Source of the DNA: Phocaeicola coprocola DSM 17136
Lineage (GTDB): Bacteria > Bacteroidota > Bacteroidia > Bacteroidales > Bacteroidaceae
Length of the DNA stretch: 64,000 bases
Assembly: GCF_000154845.1 (NCBI RefSeq)
Contig: NZ_DS981486.1
Span: 16,143-80,142, forward strand
Reading direction: 5' to 3'
The notes beneath the pieces were generated by a model. It did not search any database, had not been told where the DNA came from, and worked only from the letters and a program-made list of their open reading frames with translations. Each line of letters opens with the position of its first letter. The stretch's first letter is position 1. A program made the translations under genes and the position numbers. Shown here one piece after another: positions 41,930 to 51,682 of the stretch.

Positions 41930-43050
41930 TGAATAGAAGAACATGGATAGCCGGCATCACGGTAACAAGCCTGCTGGCTGCATTATTGACAGCCTGCAAA
42001 CAAGAACAGAGGGAACAGGAAATGAGACAGACATTGCCCGTCATGGTGGTTTCTTCCCGGGCAGTTGAATTTCAAGAAAGTTATTCCGCCTCCATCCGTG
42101 GGCGGCAGGATGTGGACATAGTACCCCAAGTGTCGGGCCGTATCACCCGCCTGTGTGTGAAAGAAGGGGAGCAGGTTAAGACGGGACAAGTGCTTGCCGT
42201 CATCGACCAAGTGCCCTATCAGGCAGCCTTGCGCACCGCACAGGCAAACGTCAGCGCAGCACAGGCAAAAGTGGAAACGGCACGGATCGAGCTGCAAGGC
42301 AAGCAAGCCTTGTTTGATGAGAAAGTCATATCCGATTACGAACTCTCTCTTGCCCGCAACGGGCTGGCGGTAGCACTTGCCGAACTCGAACAGGCAAAGG
42401 CTCAGGAAACGGATGCCCGCAACAATCTCTCCTATACCGAGATAAAAAGTCCCAGCAACGGAGTGGTAGGCACGCTTCCTTTCCGCATCGGCGCACTTGT
42501 CAGTCCCGGCATGACGCAGCCCTTCACGGTAGTTTCCGACAATGCGGAAATGTACGCCTATTTCTCCGTCTCCGAAAACAAGCTGCGTCAGTTCAGGACA
42601 CAATACGGTTCCATAGACAAGATGATTTCCCAAATGCCGGAAGTCGGCCTGCAACTGAATGACGGCACGTTCTACGGACGGAAGGGACGCATAGAGACTG
42701 TCAGTGGCGTGGTCAATGCCACCACCGGGGCGGTGCAAATCAAAGCCCGCTTCCCCAACCCCGACCGTGAGCTGCTGAGCGGCACCATCGGCAATATCGT
42801 CCTGCAAGGAGTGGATGCGGATGCCATCCTGCTGCCCAAGACCGCCACCGTGGAATTGCAGGACAAGATTATCGCCTACCGCCTCAGAAACGGAAAGGCC
42901 GAAGCAGCCTACCTGACCGTGGACCGTCTGAACGATGGTAACCACTTCGTGGTGAAGCAAGGTGTGTCCGTGGGCGACACCATCATCACCGAAGGGGTAG
43001 GACTTGTAAAGGAAGGAATGATTGTTACACCTAAAAACGTAACCCCATGA
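41926..43050 (+). CDS. RND efflux periplasmic adaptor lipoprotein
   Basis: A 374-aa membrane-fusion protein (AcrA/MexA type) with a lipobox (LLTAC, Cys about residue 24), biotinyl-lipoyl halves (IVPQVSGRITRLCVKEGEQV and IKSPSNGVVGTLPFRIGALV) around an alpha-helical hairpin (TARIELQGKQALFDEKVISD), and beta-barrel and proximal domains. It links the pump (next gene, 4-bp overlap) to the outer-membrane channel. Confidence 0.93.
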   Translation: MMNRRTWIAGITVTSLLAALLTACKQEQREQEMRQTLPVMVVSSRAVEFQESYSASIRGRQDVDIVPQVSGRITRLCVKEGEQVKTGQVLAVIDQVPYQAALRTAQANVSAAQAKVETARIELQGKQALFDEKVISDYELSLARNGLAVALAELEQAKAQETDARNNLSYTEIKSPSNGVVGTLPFRIGALVSPGMTQPFTVVSDNAEMYAYFSVSENKLRQFRTQYGSIDKMISQMPEVGLQLNDGTFYGRKGRIETVSGVVNATTGAVQIKARFPNPDRELLSGTIGNIVLQGVDADAILLPKTATVELQDKIIAYRLRNGKAEAAYLTVDRLNDGNHFVVKQGVSVGDTIITEGVGLVKEGMIVTPKNVTP

Positions 43051-46000
43051 ATCTACGATTTTTCATAGACCGCCCGGTATTCTCGGGCGTTATTTCCGTG
43101 GTGATTGTCTTGATGGGACTCATCGCCATCAAAGTGCTCCCGGTGGAGCAATATCCCGACATTGCACCGCCTACTGTCAACGTGTTCTGTACCTATCCCG
43201 GTGCGAATGCCGAAACCGTGCAGAAAGCGGTAATCGTCCCGCTTGAGGAAGCCATTAACGGAGTGGAGGACATGATCTACATGACCTCTACCGCATCCAA
43301 CACGGGCGATGCTTCCATCAACATCTATTTCAAGCAGGGTGCCAACGCGGACATGGCGGCGGTGAACGTGCAGAACCGTGTGAATGGCGCGTTAAGCCAG
43401 CTTCCGGCGGAAGCCACCAAAAGCGGCGTCACGACAGAGAAACAGCAGAATGCCGAGCTGATGACTTTCGCGCTTTACTCACCCGACGACCGTTTCGACC
43501 AGACTTTCCTGAACAATTACATGAAAATCAATGTCGAGCCACGGGTGAAACGTATAGGCGGTGTCGGAAAGGCACAGCTGTTCGGCTCGAACTACAGTAT
43601 GCGTTTGTGGCTCAAACCGGACAAGATGGCGGGGTACGGGCTTATCCCGGATGATATTTCGGCGGTATTGGCACGGCAGAACATTGAGGCCGCCACCGGT
43701 TCTTTCGGACAGAACTCCGACGGGGCAAACGAGTACACGATGAAATACCGGGGCAGGCTCTCGACTGCGGAAGAGTTCGGCGAACTGGTGGTCAAGTCCC
43801 TGCCCGGCGGCGATGTATTGCGATTGAAAGAGGTCGCGGATATAGAGCTGGGCGATGAGTATTACAATTATTCATCCGAAGTGAACGGACATCCGGCAGC
43901 CATGATGATGATAAACCAGAAATCCGGTTCGAACGCATCAAGCACCATCAATGAGATACACGAGGTACTCGATGACCTCAGCCGCGATTTGCCCGAAGGG
44001 GCAGAGTTTGTGGTGCTTACCGACACCAACAAGTTCCTGAATGCCTCCATCCATTCTGTCATCAGGACGCTTATCGAGGCGATACTTTTAGTCATCGTGG
44101 TGGTGTATGTGTTCTTACAGGACATCAAGTCCACGCTGATTCCCACGATTTCTATCTTCGTGTCCATCATCGGAACGTTTGCCGTAATGTCACTGATAGG
44201 CTTTTCCATCAACCTGCTTACGCTTTTCGCCCTTGTGCTTGCCATAGGCACGGTGGTGGACGATGCCATCGTGGTGGTGGAAGCCGTGCAGGCGAAGTTC
44301 GACGAGGGGTATCAGTCTCCGGTGCTTGCCGCCGATGATGCCATGAAGGGCGTGTCGTCGGCCATTCTGACCTCCACCCTTATTTTCATGGCGGTGTTCT
44401 TCCCTGTGGGCATGATGGGCGGTACTTCAGGGGCGTTCTATACGCAGTTCGGTATCACGATGGCGGTTGCCGTGGGCATTTCGGCCATCAATGCCTTCAC
44501 CCTTTCTCCGGCATTGTGCGCCCTGCTGCTGAAGCCTTACATTGACGAGCACGGGAACACGAAGAACAACTTCGCGGCACGCTTCCGCAAGGCATTCAAT
44601 GCGGTTTTTGACCGTTTGAGCCGTCGTTATGTGCGCGGTGTGCTATATGTCATTCATCGCAGGTGGCTGCTGTGGGGCACTATCGCGGTATCGTTCGGGC
44701 TGTTGGTGCTTTTTGTCAATACGACCAAGACCGGACTTATTCCTGAAGAAGATACAGGCACGGTCATGGTCAGCATGAACACGAAACCCGGTACATCCAT
44801 GGCGCAGACCGGCAAAACCCTAAAACGTATAAACAGCCGTCTTGACAGTATCGCAGAGATTGAATACAACGGTACTGTGGCAGGCTTTTCTTTCAGTGGC
44901 TCGGGACCTTCGCAGGCCATGTCTTTTCTCACTCTCACGGATTGGGACGAGCGCAAAGGGGAAGGGCAGTCGGTGAACGATGTAATAGGCCGTATTTATG
45001 CCGCCACCGCCGATATTCCCGATGCCACCGTATTCGCCATGTCGCCCCCGATGATTGCCGGATATGGGATGGGCAACGGTTTTGAACTGTACTTGCAGGA
45101 CAAAAACGCCGGAGACATAACCGCCTTCAGCCAAGTGACCGACCGGTTTGTGGAAGCGTTGTCGGGCAGACCGGAGATCGGTGAGGTCTATTCATCGTTC
45201 GCGGCTGATTATCCGCAATACTGGGTGGATATAGATGCTGCCAAATGCGAACAGTCCGGTGTGTCTCCTTCCGATGTCCTGTCAACACTCTCGGGATATT
45301 TTTCGGGAGAATATGTATCGAATTTCAACCGCTTCTCAAAACTGTACCATGTCACCATGCAGGCTCCTGCCGAATATCGCATGGACACCGAATCGTTGGA
45401 CGGCATGTATGTCCGTACTTCCGACGGCTCCATGTCGCCGTTGAGCCATTTTGTCCGTCTTACCAAGACCAACGGTCCGTCGGACCTGACCCGCTTCAAT
45501 ATGTTCAATGCCATTTCCATCAGCGGGTCGCCGGCAACAGGATACAGTTCGGGACAGGTATTGAAGGCCATAAGGGAAACTGCCGACCACGTTCTCCCGT
45601 CAGGTTACACCTACGAGTTGGGAGGGTTGTCGCGCGAAGAAAGCAATACGACGAACAATGCCGTGTGGATATTCGTGCTGTGCATGGTCTTGATATACCT
45701 CATACTGTGTGCCCTCTATGAAAGCGTGTTCATCCCGTTTGCCGTGTTGCTGTCCGTGCCTTGCGGTTTGATGGGCAGCTTCCTGTTCGCGGGACTGTTC
45801 GGGCTGGAGAACAACATCTACATGCAGACCGGACTGATTATGATTATCGGGCTGCTTGCCAAGACAGCCATTCTGCTGACCGAATATGCCGGCAAGCGGC
45901 GGTCGGAAGGCATGACCCTCGCGCAGGCGGCATACAGTGCGGCAAAGGTTCGCCTGCGCCCCATCCTGATGACCGTATTGTCTATGGTGTTCGGACTCGT

Positions 46001-46160
46001 TCCGCTGATGATGGCTCATGGTGTGGGTGCCAACGGCAGCCGCTCGCTCGCCACGGGCGTAATCGGAGGTATGATAGTAGGTACGCTGGCACTGCTGTTC
46101 CTCGTACCGTCACTGTTCATCACATTTCAATATATTCAAGAACGGATTAAACGTAATTAA
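43047..46160 (+). CDS. RND family multidrug efflux pump (AcrB/HAE1 type)
   Basis: A 1037-aa inner-membrane proton-driven pump of full length for the HAE1 family, with twelve predicted membrane helices. It shows the N-terminal RPVFSGVISVVIVLMG, the proton-relay helix LALVLAIGTVVDDAIVVVEA (adjacent Asp pair), and the second-half motif QTGLIMIIGLLAKTAILLTE. It overlaps the adaptor by 4 bp and is followed immediately by the outer-membrane channel gene, giving a complete tripartite system. Possible control by the divergent LytS/LytTR pair or the downstream HxlR protein is inference. Confidence 0.95.
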   Translation: MNLRFFIDRPVFSGVISVVIVLMGLIAIKVLPVEQYPDIAPPTVNVFCTYPGANAETVQKAVIVPLEEAINGVEDMIYMTSTASNTGDASINIYFKQGANADMAAVNVQNRVNGALSQLPAEATKSGVTTEKQQNAELMTFALYSPDDRFDQTFLNNYMKINVEPRVKRIGGVGKAQLFGSNYSMRLWLKPDKMAGYGLIPDDISAVLARQNIEAATGSFGQNSDGANEYTMKYRGRLSTAEEFGELVVKSLPGGDVLRLKEVADIELGDEYYNYSSEVNGHPAAMMMINQKSGSNASSTINEIHEVLDDLSRDLPEGAEFVVLTDTNKFLNASIHSVIRTLIEAILLVIVVVYVFLQDIKSTLIPTISIFVSIIGTFAVMSLIGFSINLLTLFALVLAIGTVVDDAIVVVEAVQAKFDEGYQSPVLAADDAMKGVSSAILTSTLIFMAVFFPVGMMGGTSGAFYTQFGITMAVAVGISAINAFTLSPALCALLLKPYIDEHGNTKNNFAARFRKAFNAVFDRLSRRYVRGVLYVIHRRWLLWGTIAVSFGLLVLFVNTTKTGLIPEEDTGTVMVSMNTKPGTSMAQTGKTLKRINSRLDSIAEIEYNGTVAGFSFSGSGPSQAMSFLTLTDWDERKGEGQSVNDVIGRIYAATADIPDATVFAMSPPMIAGYGMGNGFELYLQDKNAGDITAFSQVTDRFVEALSGRPEIGEVYSSFAADYPQYWVDIDAAKCEQSGVSPSDVLSTLSGYFSGEYVSNFNRFSKLYHVTMQAPAEYRMDTESLDGMYVRTSDGSMSPLSHFVRLTKTNGPSDLTRFNMFNAISISGSPATGYSSGQVLKAIRETADHVLPSGYTYELGGLSREESNTTNNAVWIFVLCMVLIYLILCALYESVFIPFAVLLSVPCGLMGSFLFAGLFGLENNIYMQTGLIMIIGLLAKTAILLTEYAGKRRSEGMTLAQAAYSAAKVRLRPILMTVLSMVFGLVPLMMAHGVGANGSRSLATGVIGGMIVGTLALLFLVPSLFITFQYIQERIKRN

Positions 46161-47516
46161 ATGAAGAAGATCATCTTATTTACCATATCAACCTTGATGC
46201 TTACCGGCTGTGGCACATACAGCCGGTATCATCGGGCTGACATTCCGACAGAGAAGCTGTACCGGAATATCCCGGCTGGCATTGATACAACAACGCTTGC
46301 ATCCATGTCATGGCGGGAGATGTTTACCGACCGTAAACTTCAGTTTTTGATTGAGACAGGACTCCGGCAGAATACCGACCTCAATGTGGCACGCCTGCGA
46401 GTGGAAGCGGCAGAAGCCGCCCTGATGACAGCCAGACTGTCGTACCTCCCTTCATTGGGAATCAGTGCGGAAGGCAGCGGAAACAAATATGACGGAGCTA
46501 CGGCAAAGGCGTACAATGTGGGAGCGTCCGCAAGTTGGGAGCTTGAATTATTCGGCAAACTTACGGCAGCAAAGCGTGGTGCGGTTGCCGCATTGCAAGG
46601 AAGTCGTGACTACCGGCAGGCCGTACAGACACAGCTTGTCGCTACGATAGCGGACAGTTACTATACCCTCGCCCTGCTTGATGCGCAAAAGGTGATAAAT
46701 CATCGGACTTTGGAAAACTGGCAGGCTACCGTGCGCACACTTGAAGCGTTGAAAAAGGTGGGCAAGGCGAATGATGCCGGTGTGTTGCAGGCAAGGGCAA
46801 ACGTGATGCAGCTGGAATCATCGCAACTGGCTATATGCAAAAGTATCTCTGAGACAGAAAACGCCTTGTCGGCGATACTTGCCATGCCGTCGCACTCGAT
46901 TGAGCGGAGCGATTTGGCAGAAGCGTCTTTCCCCGATACAATCTCTGTCGGAGTTCCTTTGCTGTTATTATCCAATCGTCCTGATGTTCGTCGGGCTGAA
47001 ATGGAACTGGCTCAAGCGTTCTACGCCACCAATGTAGCCCGCTCGGCCTTCTACCCCAATATCACTCTTTCGGGTACATTGGGCTGGACCAACAATGGAG
47101 GCGGGGTAATCACCAATCCCGGACAGTGGCTGTTCAATGCAATCGCTTCGCTGACACAGCCGTTATTCAACCGTGGAACAAATATCGCTAATTTGAAAAT
47201 TGCTCAAACCCGTCAGGAAGAAGCCAGATTGTTATACCAACAGTCATTACTGAACGCGGGGAAAGAGGTGAATGATGCCTTAACCGCATGGCAGACGGCA
47301 AAATCGCAATTTGAAATAAACACCCATCAGGTTGAAACCTTGCGTGAAGCTGTGCGAAAGACGGAACTGTTGATGCGCCATTCCGGTACCACCTATCTGG
47401 AAATATTAACTACCCAACAGTCACTCCTTGAAGCAGAGACAAACCGGTTGCAAACCAGCTTTGACCGCATACAGAGTATTATCAAACTTTATCATGCACT
47501 GGGAGGTGGAATATAA
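46161..47516 (+). CDS. Outer-membrane efflux lipoprotein (OprM/NodT type)
   Basis: A 451-aa TolC-fold channel lipoprotein (MLTGCGTYSRYH, acylated Cys about residue 17). It has two outer-membrane-factor repeats with long helices (LIETGLRQNTDLNVARLRVE; LLLLSNRPDVRRAEMELAQA; SLLNAGKEVNDALTAWQTAK). It begins at the base after the pump stop and completes the efflux operon. Confidence 0.93.
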   Translation: MKKIILFTISTLMLTGCGTYSRYHRADIPTEKLYRNIPAGIDTTTLASMSWREMFTDRKLQFLIETGLRQNTDLNVARLRVEAAEAALMTARLSYLPSLGISAEGSGNKYDGATAKAYNVGASASWELELFGKLTAAKRGAVAALQGSRDYRQAVQTQLVATIADSYYTLALLDAQKVINHRTLENWQATVRTLEALKKVGKANDAGVLQARANVMQLESSQLAICKSISETENALSAILAMPSHSIERSDLAEASFPDTISVGVPLLLLSNRPDVRRAEMELAQAFYATNVARSAFYPNITLSGTLGWTNNGGGVITNPGQWLFNAIASLTQPLFNRGTNIANLKIAQTRQEEARLLYQQSLLNAGKEVNDALTAWQTAKSQFEINTHQVETLREAVRKTELLMRHSGTTYLEILTTQQSLLEAETNRLQTSFDRIQSIIKLYHALGGGI

Positions 47517-47572
47517 ATTAGAATCGGGTATCGAAAATACCTTTTGACATTGATTACGGAATCAGAATTGCA

Positions 47573-47884
47573 ATGGAAGTTATTAGTGGGACATGGAAAA
47601 GTTGTATCATTTTTGAGCTAAGCGATGGGGCTAAATGTCCGAGCAAATTACACAAATTGTTTCCTGAAGCCAATGCTCGTGTTATAAATCAGCAATTAAA
47701 GAAATTGGAAATGTATGGAATCATAGAGAAGAAAATATTTGCGGAACTTCCCCCACATTCCGAATACTCGATTACTCCGATAGGTGAAACCCTTTTGCCT
47801 ATCATTGAGAAACTGGAAGAGTGGGGCAATTTCTTTCGTCCCAATATGGAAAAAATATTAGGAATGTCAGCAGACAAAATGTAA
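47573..47884 (+). CDS. HxlR family winged-helix regulator, N-terminus uncertain
   Basis: A 103-aa winged-helix protein of the HxlR/MarR-like group (ISGTWKSCIIFELSDGAKCP; EANARVINQQLKKLEMYGII; SEYSITPIGETLLPIIEKLE). In-frame codons upstream of the ATG (from 47522) read like the usual HxlR start (DYGIRIAMEVISGTWK) but offer no standard start codon and no redox-type Cys, so the gene may have lost its normal beginning. It lies 56 bp after the efflux channel gene and may regulate that operon. Confidence 0.7.
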   Translation: MEVISGTWKSCIIFELSDGAKCPSKLHKLFPEANARVINQQLKKLEMYGIIEKKIFAELPPHSEYSITPIGETLLPIIEKLEEWGNFFRPNMEKILGMSADKM

Positions 47885-48043
47885 TTCATTCCTTTGCTTA
47901 TATATTACACAGTAATAAATTGCATAAATACATGAAAACAAGATATTTCGAGAAGACATTGAAACAGGTGAACGGCAGGTGCAAAGCTCCCGTGGCAGAG
48001 AAAACTGCCGGTTGTACAGGTATGTCGGAATAACCTTATCCCA

Positions 48044-48881
48044 ATGAATATGGAAGCAAAGCTCTGGTTCATGGTTTTGTGCGGCCTTGCAGTCCTGCTG
48101 TCGTATCTTGCCGGTTTCTGGCGACGGAAGACTGCAGCTGCTGCGTTCGCAGCAGCACGCCGCTACCGCCAAAGAGCGCGACCGTTATTGCCGTCTGGCG
48201 GTACTGGCGGGCCATCGGGAAGCCTGCCTCATGTTCTGTTTCGCCCGTTCGGACTTTTTCGAGGACCATCAGCCGCTCAAGCCGTTCAAATCGCACGGAA
48301 TAAAAGTCGCTTTCTATGGGTATTACTATCCTTCACGGTACGCCGACCTGATCGACGATGAACAGCGGGCGTTCTGCTGTTCCCTTTACCAGTTCAAAGA
48401 GGGCGAAAATCACGGTATCGAGTTTTTTAAGGCGTGCATGTCCCTCCTGAATTTGGACGATGCCCCTTACCACATCCTGTTTATGCCGTGCAGCGACGAG
48501 TTCAAGTATGCCCGGCGATTCAAACGGCTCGACTGGTACATCACAACCCACCGGCCGGACCTAAGTTCGGGCTTATATGATGTCGATGTGTTCGAGTCAC
48601 GCGACAGCTTGCACGAGGCGAAAGGCGGCGAAAACCGTATCCTCGAAAGGAACTACCGTATCACGGGGAATATCGAAGGGAAACAGATTATCATCGTGGA
48701 CGACGTGCTGACAAGCGGACAGAGTATGGCCGACTACAAGGAGGAGATAGAAAGGTGCGGCGGCAAGGTGGTGGCGGCCATCTTCTATGGAAAAACCGTT
48801 ACCCGGCCGCCTCTGCTTCTGATAAAGGCGCACGTGTGGGGTGGCTGCATCGTGAACAAAATCAAGGAACTGACGAAATGA
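48044..48881 (+). CDS. Membrane-anchored phosphoribosyltransferase-like protein, frameshifted
   Basis: Two overlapping frames appear to be one gene. From the ATG at 48044 the first frame gives an N-terminal membrane anchor (AKLWFMVLCGLAVLLSYLAG) and an Arg/Ala-rich helix. The rest (TAKERDRYCRLAVLAGHREA ... QFKEGENHGIEFFKACMSLL) continues in the +1 frame to 48881. The C-terminal domain has a type I phosphoribosyltransferase PRPP loop (IIIVDDVLTSGQSM), as in ComF-like proteins. The switch lies near 48135-48165 in a GCAGCAGC-type repetitive stretch, so a 1-nt slip or a sequencing error is likely. A TTG start at 48087 for the second frame alone is unconvincing. Function unknown. Confidence 0.65.
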
Positions 48882-49012
48882 AAGAATGACTATTGTTGAA
48901 ATTCGTTTGAACATCATCGGGAAAAAGCCTTATCCTTTTTATCAAGGGGTGGTAGAAAGGGGACTTGAACACTTGGAAACGGTTTTGGAACATTGGAAAA
49001 AGAATATATGAC

Positions 49013-49459
49013 ATGGAAATAAAACTTATTACTTCTAACAAGAAACAATTCTTGGATTTGCTGTTGTTGGCAGATGAACAAGAAAGCATGATAGACAAAT
49101 ATCTGGAACGAGGTGAGATGTTTGCCCTCTATGATGACGGTCTGAAGGCTATCTCTGTAGTGACGTGTGAAGGAGAGGGTATTTACGAAATAAAAAACAT
49201 AGCCGTTTGTCCCTCCTCCCAACGCAAAGGATACGGAAAACGGCTGGTTGATTATCTCTTTGGATACTATCAGGGCAGATGTTCCGTCATGCTTGTCGGT
49301 ACGGGAGATACGCCATCTACACTCTCTTTCTACGAACATTGCGGCTTTCGTATCTCACACCGACTGAAAAATTTCTTCACGGATAATTACGATCATCCGA
49401 TTTATGAGGATGGAAAGCTGCTTACCGACATGGTGTACTTGCGGAAAGATTTCTCTTAA
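49013..49459 (+). CDS. GNAT family N-acetyltransferase
   Basis: A 148-aa acetyltransferase with the standard core: ISVVTCEGEGIYEIKNIAVC, then the acetyl-CoA loop PSSQRKGYGKRLVDYLFGYY, and the C-terminal STLSFYEHCGFRISHRLKNF. The start at 49013 (EIKLITSNKKQFLDLLLLAD) is chosen over an upstream ATG at 48965 whose extra residues do not fit the fold. Substrate unknown. It stands alone between the phosphoribosyltransferase gene and the Cys-rich gene. Confidence 0.85.
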   Translation: MEIKLITSNKKQFLDLLLLADEQESMIDKYLERGEMFALYDDGLKAISVVTCEGEGIYEIKNIAVCPSSQRKGYGKRLVDYLFGYYQGRCSVMLVGTGDTPSTLSFYEHCGFRISHRLKNFFTDNYDHPIYEDGKLLTDMVYLRKDFS

Positions 49460-49622
49460 TTCATATTTTGAATGGAATCTCATTTTTCACATCATTTATT
49501 ATAAGTGATTTGTGATTATTGAATTATATCTCTATTTTTGGAAACGTAATTTTAATTTTCCCGAAAAACCAAGAATAATAGGGACAAGTATTTTTAGTCA
49601 TTACATTAAAACATTATAATTT

Positions 49623-49907
49623 ATGAAGAAAATCGTATTGACTTGTGTCCTCGTTTTTTCAGCCTGCTGTGTGACCCTGTTTGCACAAAAGGACAAAAAA
49701 GAAAAGGAAACAGTGAAAATAGAATGTTGTTGCGAGGACTGTACCTGCCGCAAGTGTAAATGCGATACGGACTGCTCGGAATGCAGAGGTTGTCGCAAGA
49801 ATGAAGAATGCAGAAGTTGCGTAGATTGTGATCATGAAGGTCGTTGCTGCGATTATCATCGTCATCACAAGAAACACAGAAGAGGCGGATGTTGCGGAGG
49901 ATGTTAA
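49623..49907 (+). CDS. Secreted Cys/His-rich protein, metallothionein-like composition
   Basis: A 94-aa protein with a signal peptide (IVLTCVLVFSACCVTLFAQ, cleavage after FAQ). The mature part of about 70 residues has 18 Cys, often as CC, CxC or CxxC (ECCCEDCTCRKCKC, CSECRGC, CRSCVDC, GRCCDYHRHHKKH, GGCCGGC), and a His cluster. The composition suggests dense binding of metal ions or heavy disulfide bonding in the periplasm or outside the cell. I do not recognise a named family. It is a single gene with its own strong terminator. Confidence 0.8.
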   Translation: MKKIVLTCVLVFSACCVTLFAQKDKKEKETVKIECCCEDCTCRKCKCDTDCSECRGCRKNEECRSCVDCDHEGRCCDYHRHHKKHRRGGCCGGC

Positions 49908-49928
49908 ACAATCGCTGCCCCAAATTAT

Positions 49929-49973
49929 AAAAAGTGAGGTTGTTCACTTCAAACCGGCACAACCTCACTTTTT
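49929..49973 (+). terminator. Terminator after the Cys-rich gene
   Basis: Perfect 15-bp inverted repeat AAAAAGTGAGGTTGT (49929-49943) / ACAACCTCACTTTTT (49959-49973), 21 bp after the stop. Confidence 0.85.
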
Positions 49974-50175
49974 ATGCGCAAAGAGGCGATGTCTCCGTAT
50001 GCGGTCATTCCAACCAATGGAATCTTGAACAAAGCCTCCCAAATTTTCAACTGGCAATCCGTTTCTTTCAAATGCCGTTTTATCTCTCCGGTCCTGCATG
50101 AAAATAAACAGGGCGTTCTGCCGTATGCCATCGCATTTTGTGTAGAATCGGGTGTGCTCAATCTCCAAGAGACTT

Positions 50176-50203
50176 TCTTAAAAACAAGTTTTATTACTTG
50201 TTT
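50176..50203 (-). terminator. Terminator of the haem operon
   Basis: On the - strand AAACAAGT-AATAAA-ACTTGTTT followed by TTAAG; the stem overlaps the stop codon of the last gene. Confidence 0.6.
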
Positions 50204-51672
50204 CCTTTTCTCACCCTATATCCTGTCCACAGACACCATACGCATCCTCCTCCCACGAGGAAGACAAACACGTAAGTAGCCACGCTGCCTATGAACACCC
50301 GTCCGCTGTGTACTTCCAAAGCGAAGTTCCAAAGCGACATGGGTTGTGTGGAGAGTTCGCCGGGCTGGACAAGTGCATCCGTTCCCTCGTAATATTCCAC
50401 CACGCATTCCTTTCCCTTGAAATCCGCACTGTAACCCGAAACGGCAAACTTGCCGAAAGGAGGACCGGCTGTATCTTCGGCTTCTTCTCCCGTGAAGTAG
50501 TCCGTTACCCAGCCCTGCTGTCTGTCCCAAACGAACAGGCCGCTGAACGAACCGGCCAGCCAGTTCCCCTGCTTATCCTTTTGCCAGACATTCAGCCCCA
50601 TGACACTGACCGGGGGAGCTTCCTCCACCTTCACGGGAACGGCATCCGGTGAAGCCAGCGAATAAAAACCTTCGGAAGTGGAGAGCAGCCAGTCACCGCA
50701 CATATCGTCATAGCGCACCATGCGCAGCTTGTCGTGCCAAGGATTAGGGCTGTCTAAGGAAGTGCCGGGCAGAGCGGGTGTCTTAGTCAGAGCCAACGGT
50801 ATCATGACGGGTGGACGGAGACACCAGCCCGTAACGGCCACCAAGAGGGTCAGTATGATAGTGGTGCGTCCCAGCTTGTCGTGCCACAGCAGGGAGAGGC
50901 GTGTCCATCGGGCTTCGCCTTCCGTGTGCCGCCCGTGGCGGTGGCGGCGGCGCATGTCCTTGGGCAGCAGCCAGTAGGCAAGCCCCGTGAGGCACAGGAG
51001 AACCAGCACAACAGCCACCGCATCCACAACCAGCTTGCCTGCCGTGCCGAACAACTCCCCGCTATGCAACATCCACACCGTGCGGAAAAGCGTCACCTTC
51101 GGCTCGTAACCGTCGGGAACTTTCACCTGTATTTTCCGAAATCCGGCGTGAGAAGACGTGGAGAGATAGAGGTACGAACGTCCGGCAACTACCAGCGTGT
51201 CGCCCCGGACGGTGATGTCCGAAAGACGTTCTCCCTCGTCCAAAGGCAGGGGGATTTCTATCCAAGCCGTTCCGTCGTGGCGGTACAGGCCGAACTGGCC
51301 GGCGGCATACAGCGTACCGTCGGGTGTTTGCACTATGCCTTTCATGCTACGGTAGTCCGCCCCTTGGGAAAGTCCTTCGTTGAAGTCCGCAAAAGCCGAG
51401 GCGGCAGTGTCCGTGCGCCATACCCCGGCTGCACCATAGGCCAGTATATGAGCCACGGAATCCTTGTCCGTATAGCGCAGCGTTCCCCTCAGCAGCCCGC
51501 CGTTCCATGCTTCGAAACGATAACCCGCAGGCAGCCACTTCCGGCTGACGTTGATGTCGGCCACCGCTTCACGATGATTCAGCACAATACCGCTCCAACA
51601 GAACATGAGCATGAAGAAGCAGAACAGCAACCCGAACCATTTATGATGTTTCCTCCAAGTTATCCGTTTCAT
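50194..51672 (-). CDS. PepSY-associated membrane protein of the haem operon
   Basis: A 492-aa inner-membrane protein of the PepSY/iron-regulated membrane type. It has an N-terminal helix (HKWFGLLFCFFMLMFCWSGI) with the W-R-K-x-H-K-W-x-G start usual for this group, a large periplasmic part with beta-propeller-like strands (GIVQTPDGTLYAAGQFGLYR), central helices (VVVLVLLCLTGLAYWLLP; TIILTLLVAVTGWCLRP) and a C-terminal helix (IGSVATYVFVFLVGGGCVWC). Such proteins accompany siderophore and haem receptors and may reduce or release iron. It is the last gene of the - strand operon. Confidence 0.8.
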   Translation of the reverse strand: MKRITWRKHHKWFGLLFCFFMLMFCWSGIVLNHREAVADINVSRKWLPAGYRFEAWNGGLLRGTLRYTDKDSVAHILAYGAAGVWRTDTAASAFADFNEGLSQGADYRSMKGIVQTPDGTLYAAGQFGLYRHDGTAWIEIPLPLDEGERLSDITVRGDTLVVAGRSYLYLSTSSHAGFRKIQVKVPDGYEPKVTLFRTVWMLHSGELFGTAGKLVVDAVAVVLVLLCLTGLAYWLLPKDMRRRHRHGRHTEGEARWTRLSLLWHDKLGRTTIILTLLVAVTGWCLRPPVMIPLALTKTPALPGTSLDSPNPWHDKLRMVRYDDMCGDWLLSTSEGFYSLASPDAVPVKVEEAPPVSVMGLNVWQKDKQGNWLAGSFSGLFVWDRQQGWVTDYFTGEEAEDTAGPPFGKFAVSGYSADFKGKECVVEYYEGTDALVQPGELSTQPMSLWNFALEVHSGRVFIGSVATYVFVFLVGGGCVWCLWTGYRVRKGNK

Positions 51673-51682
51673 GATTTATCTT

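Noticed and set aside
47932..48033. 33-codon frame (MKTRYFEKTLKQVNGRCKAP...)
   Set aside because: Could be a small gene, but there is no terminator, partner or repeat to support it.
49974..50279. 101-codon + strand frame after the Cys-rich gene
   Set aside because: Unlikely composition, begins inside the terminator's end and runs into the convergent gene; similar spurious frames are common in Bacteroidales intergenic DNA.
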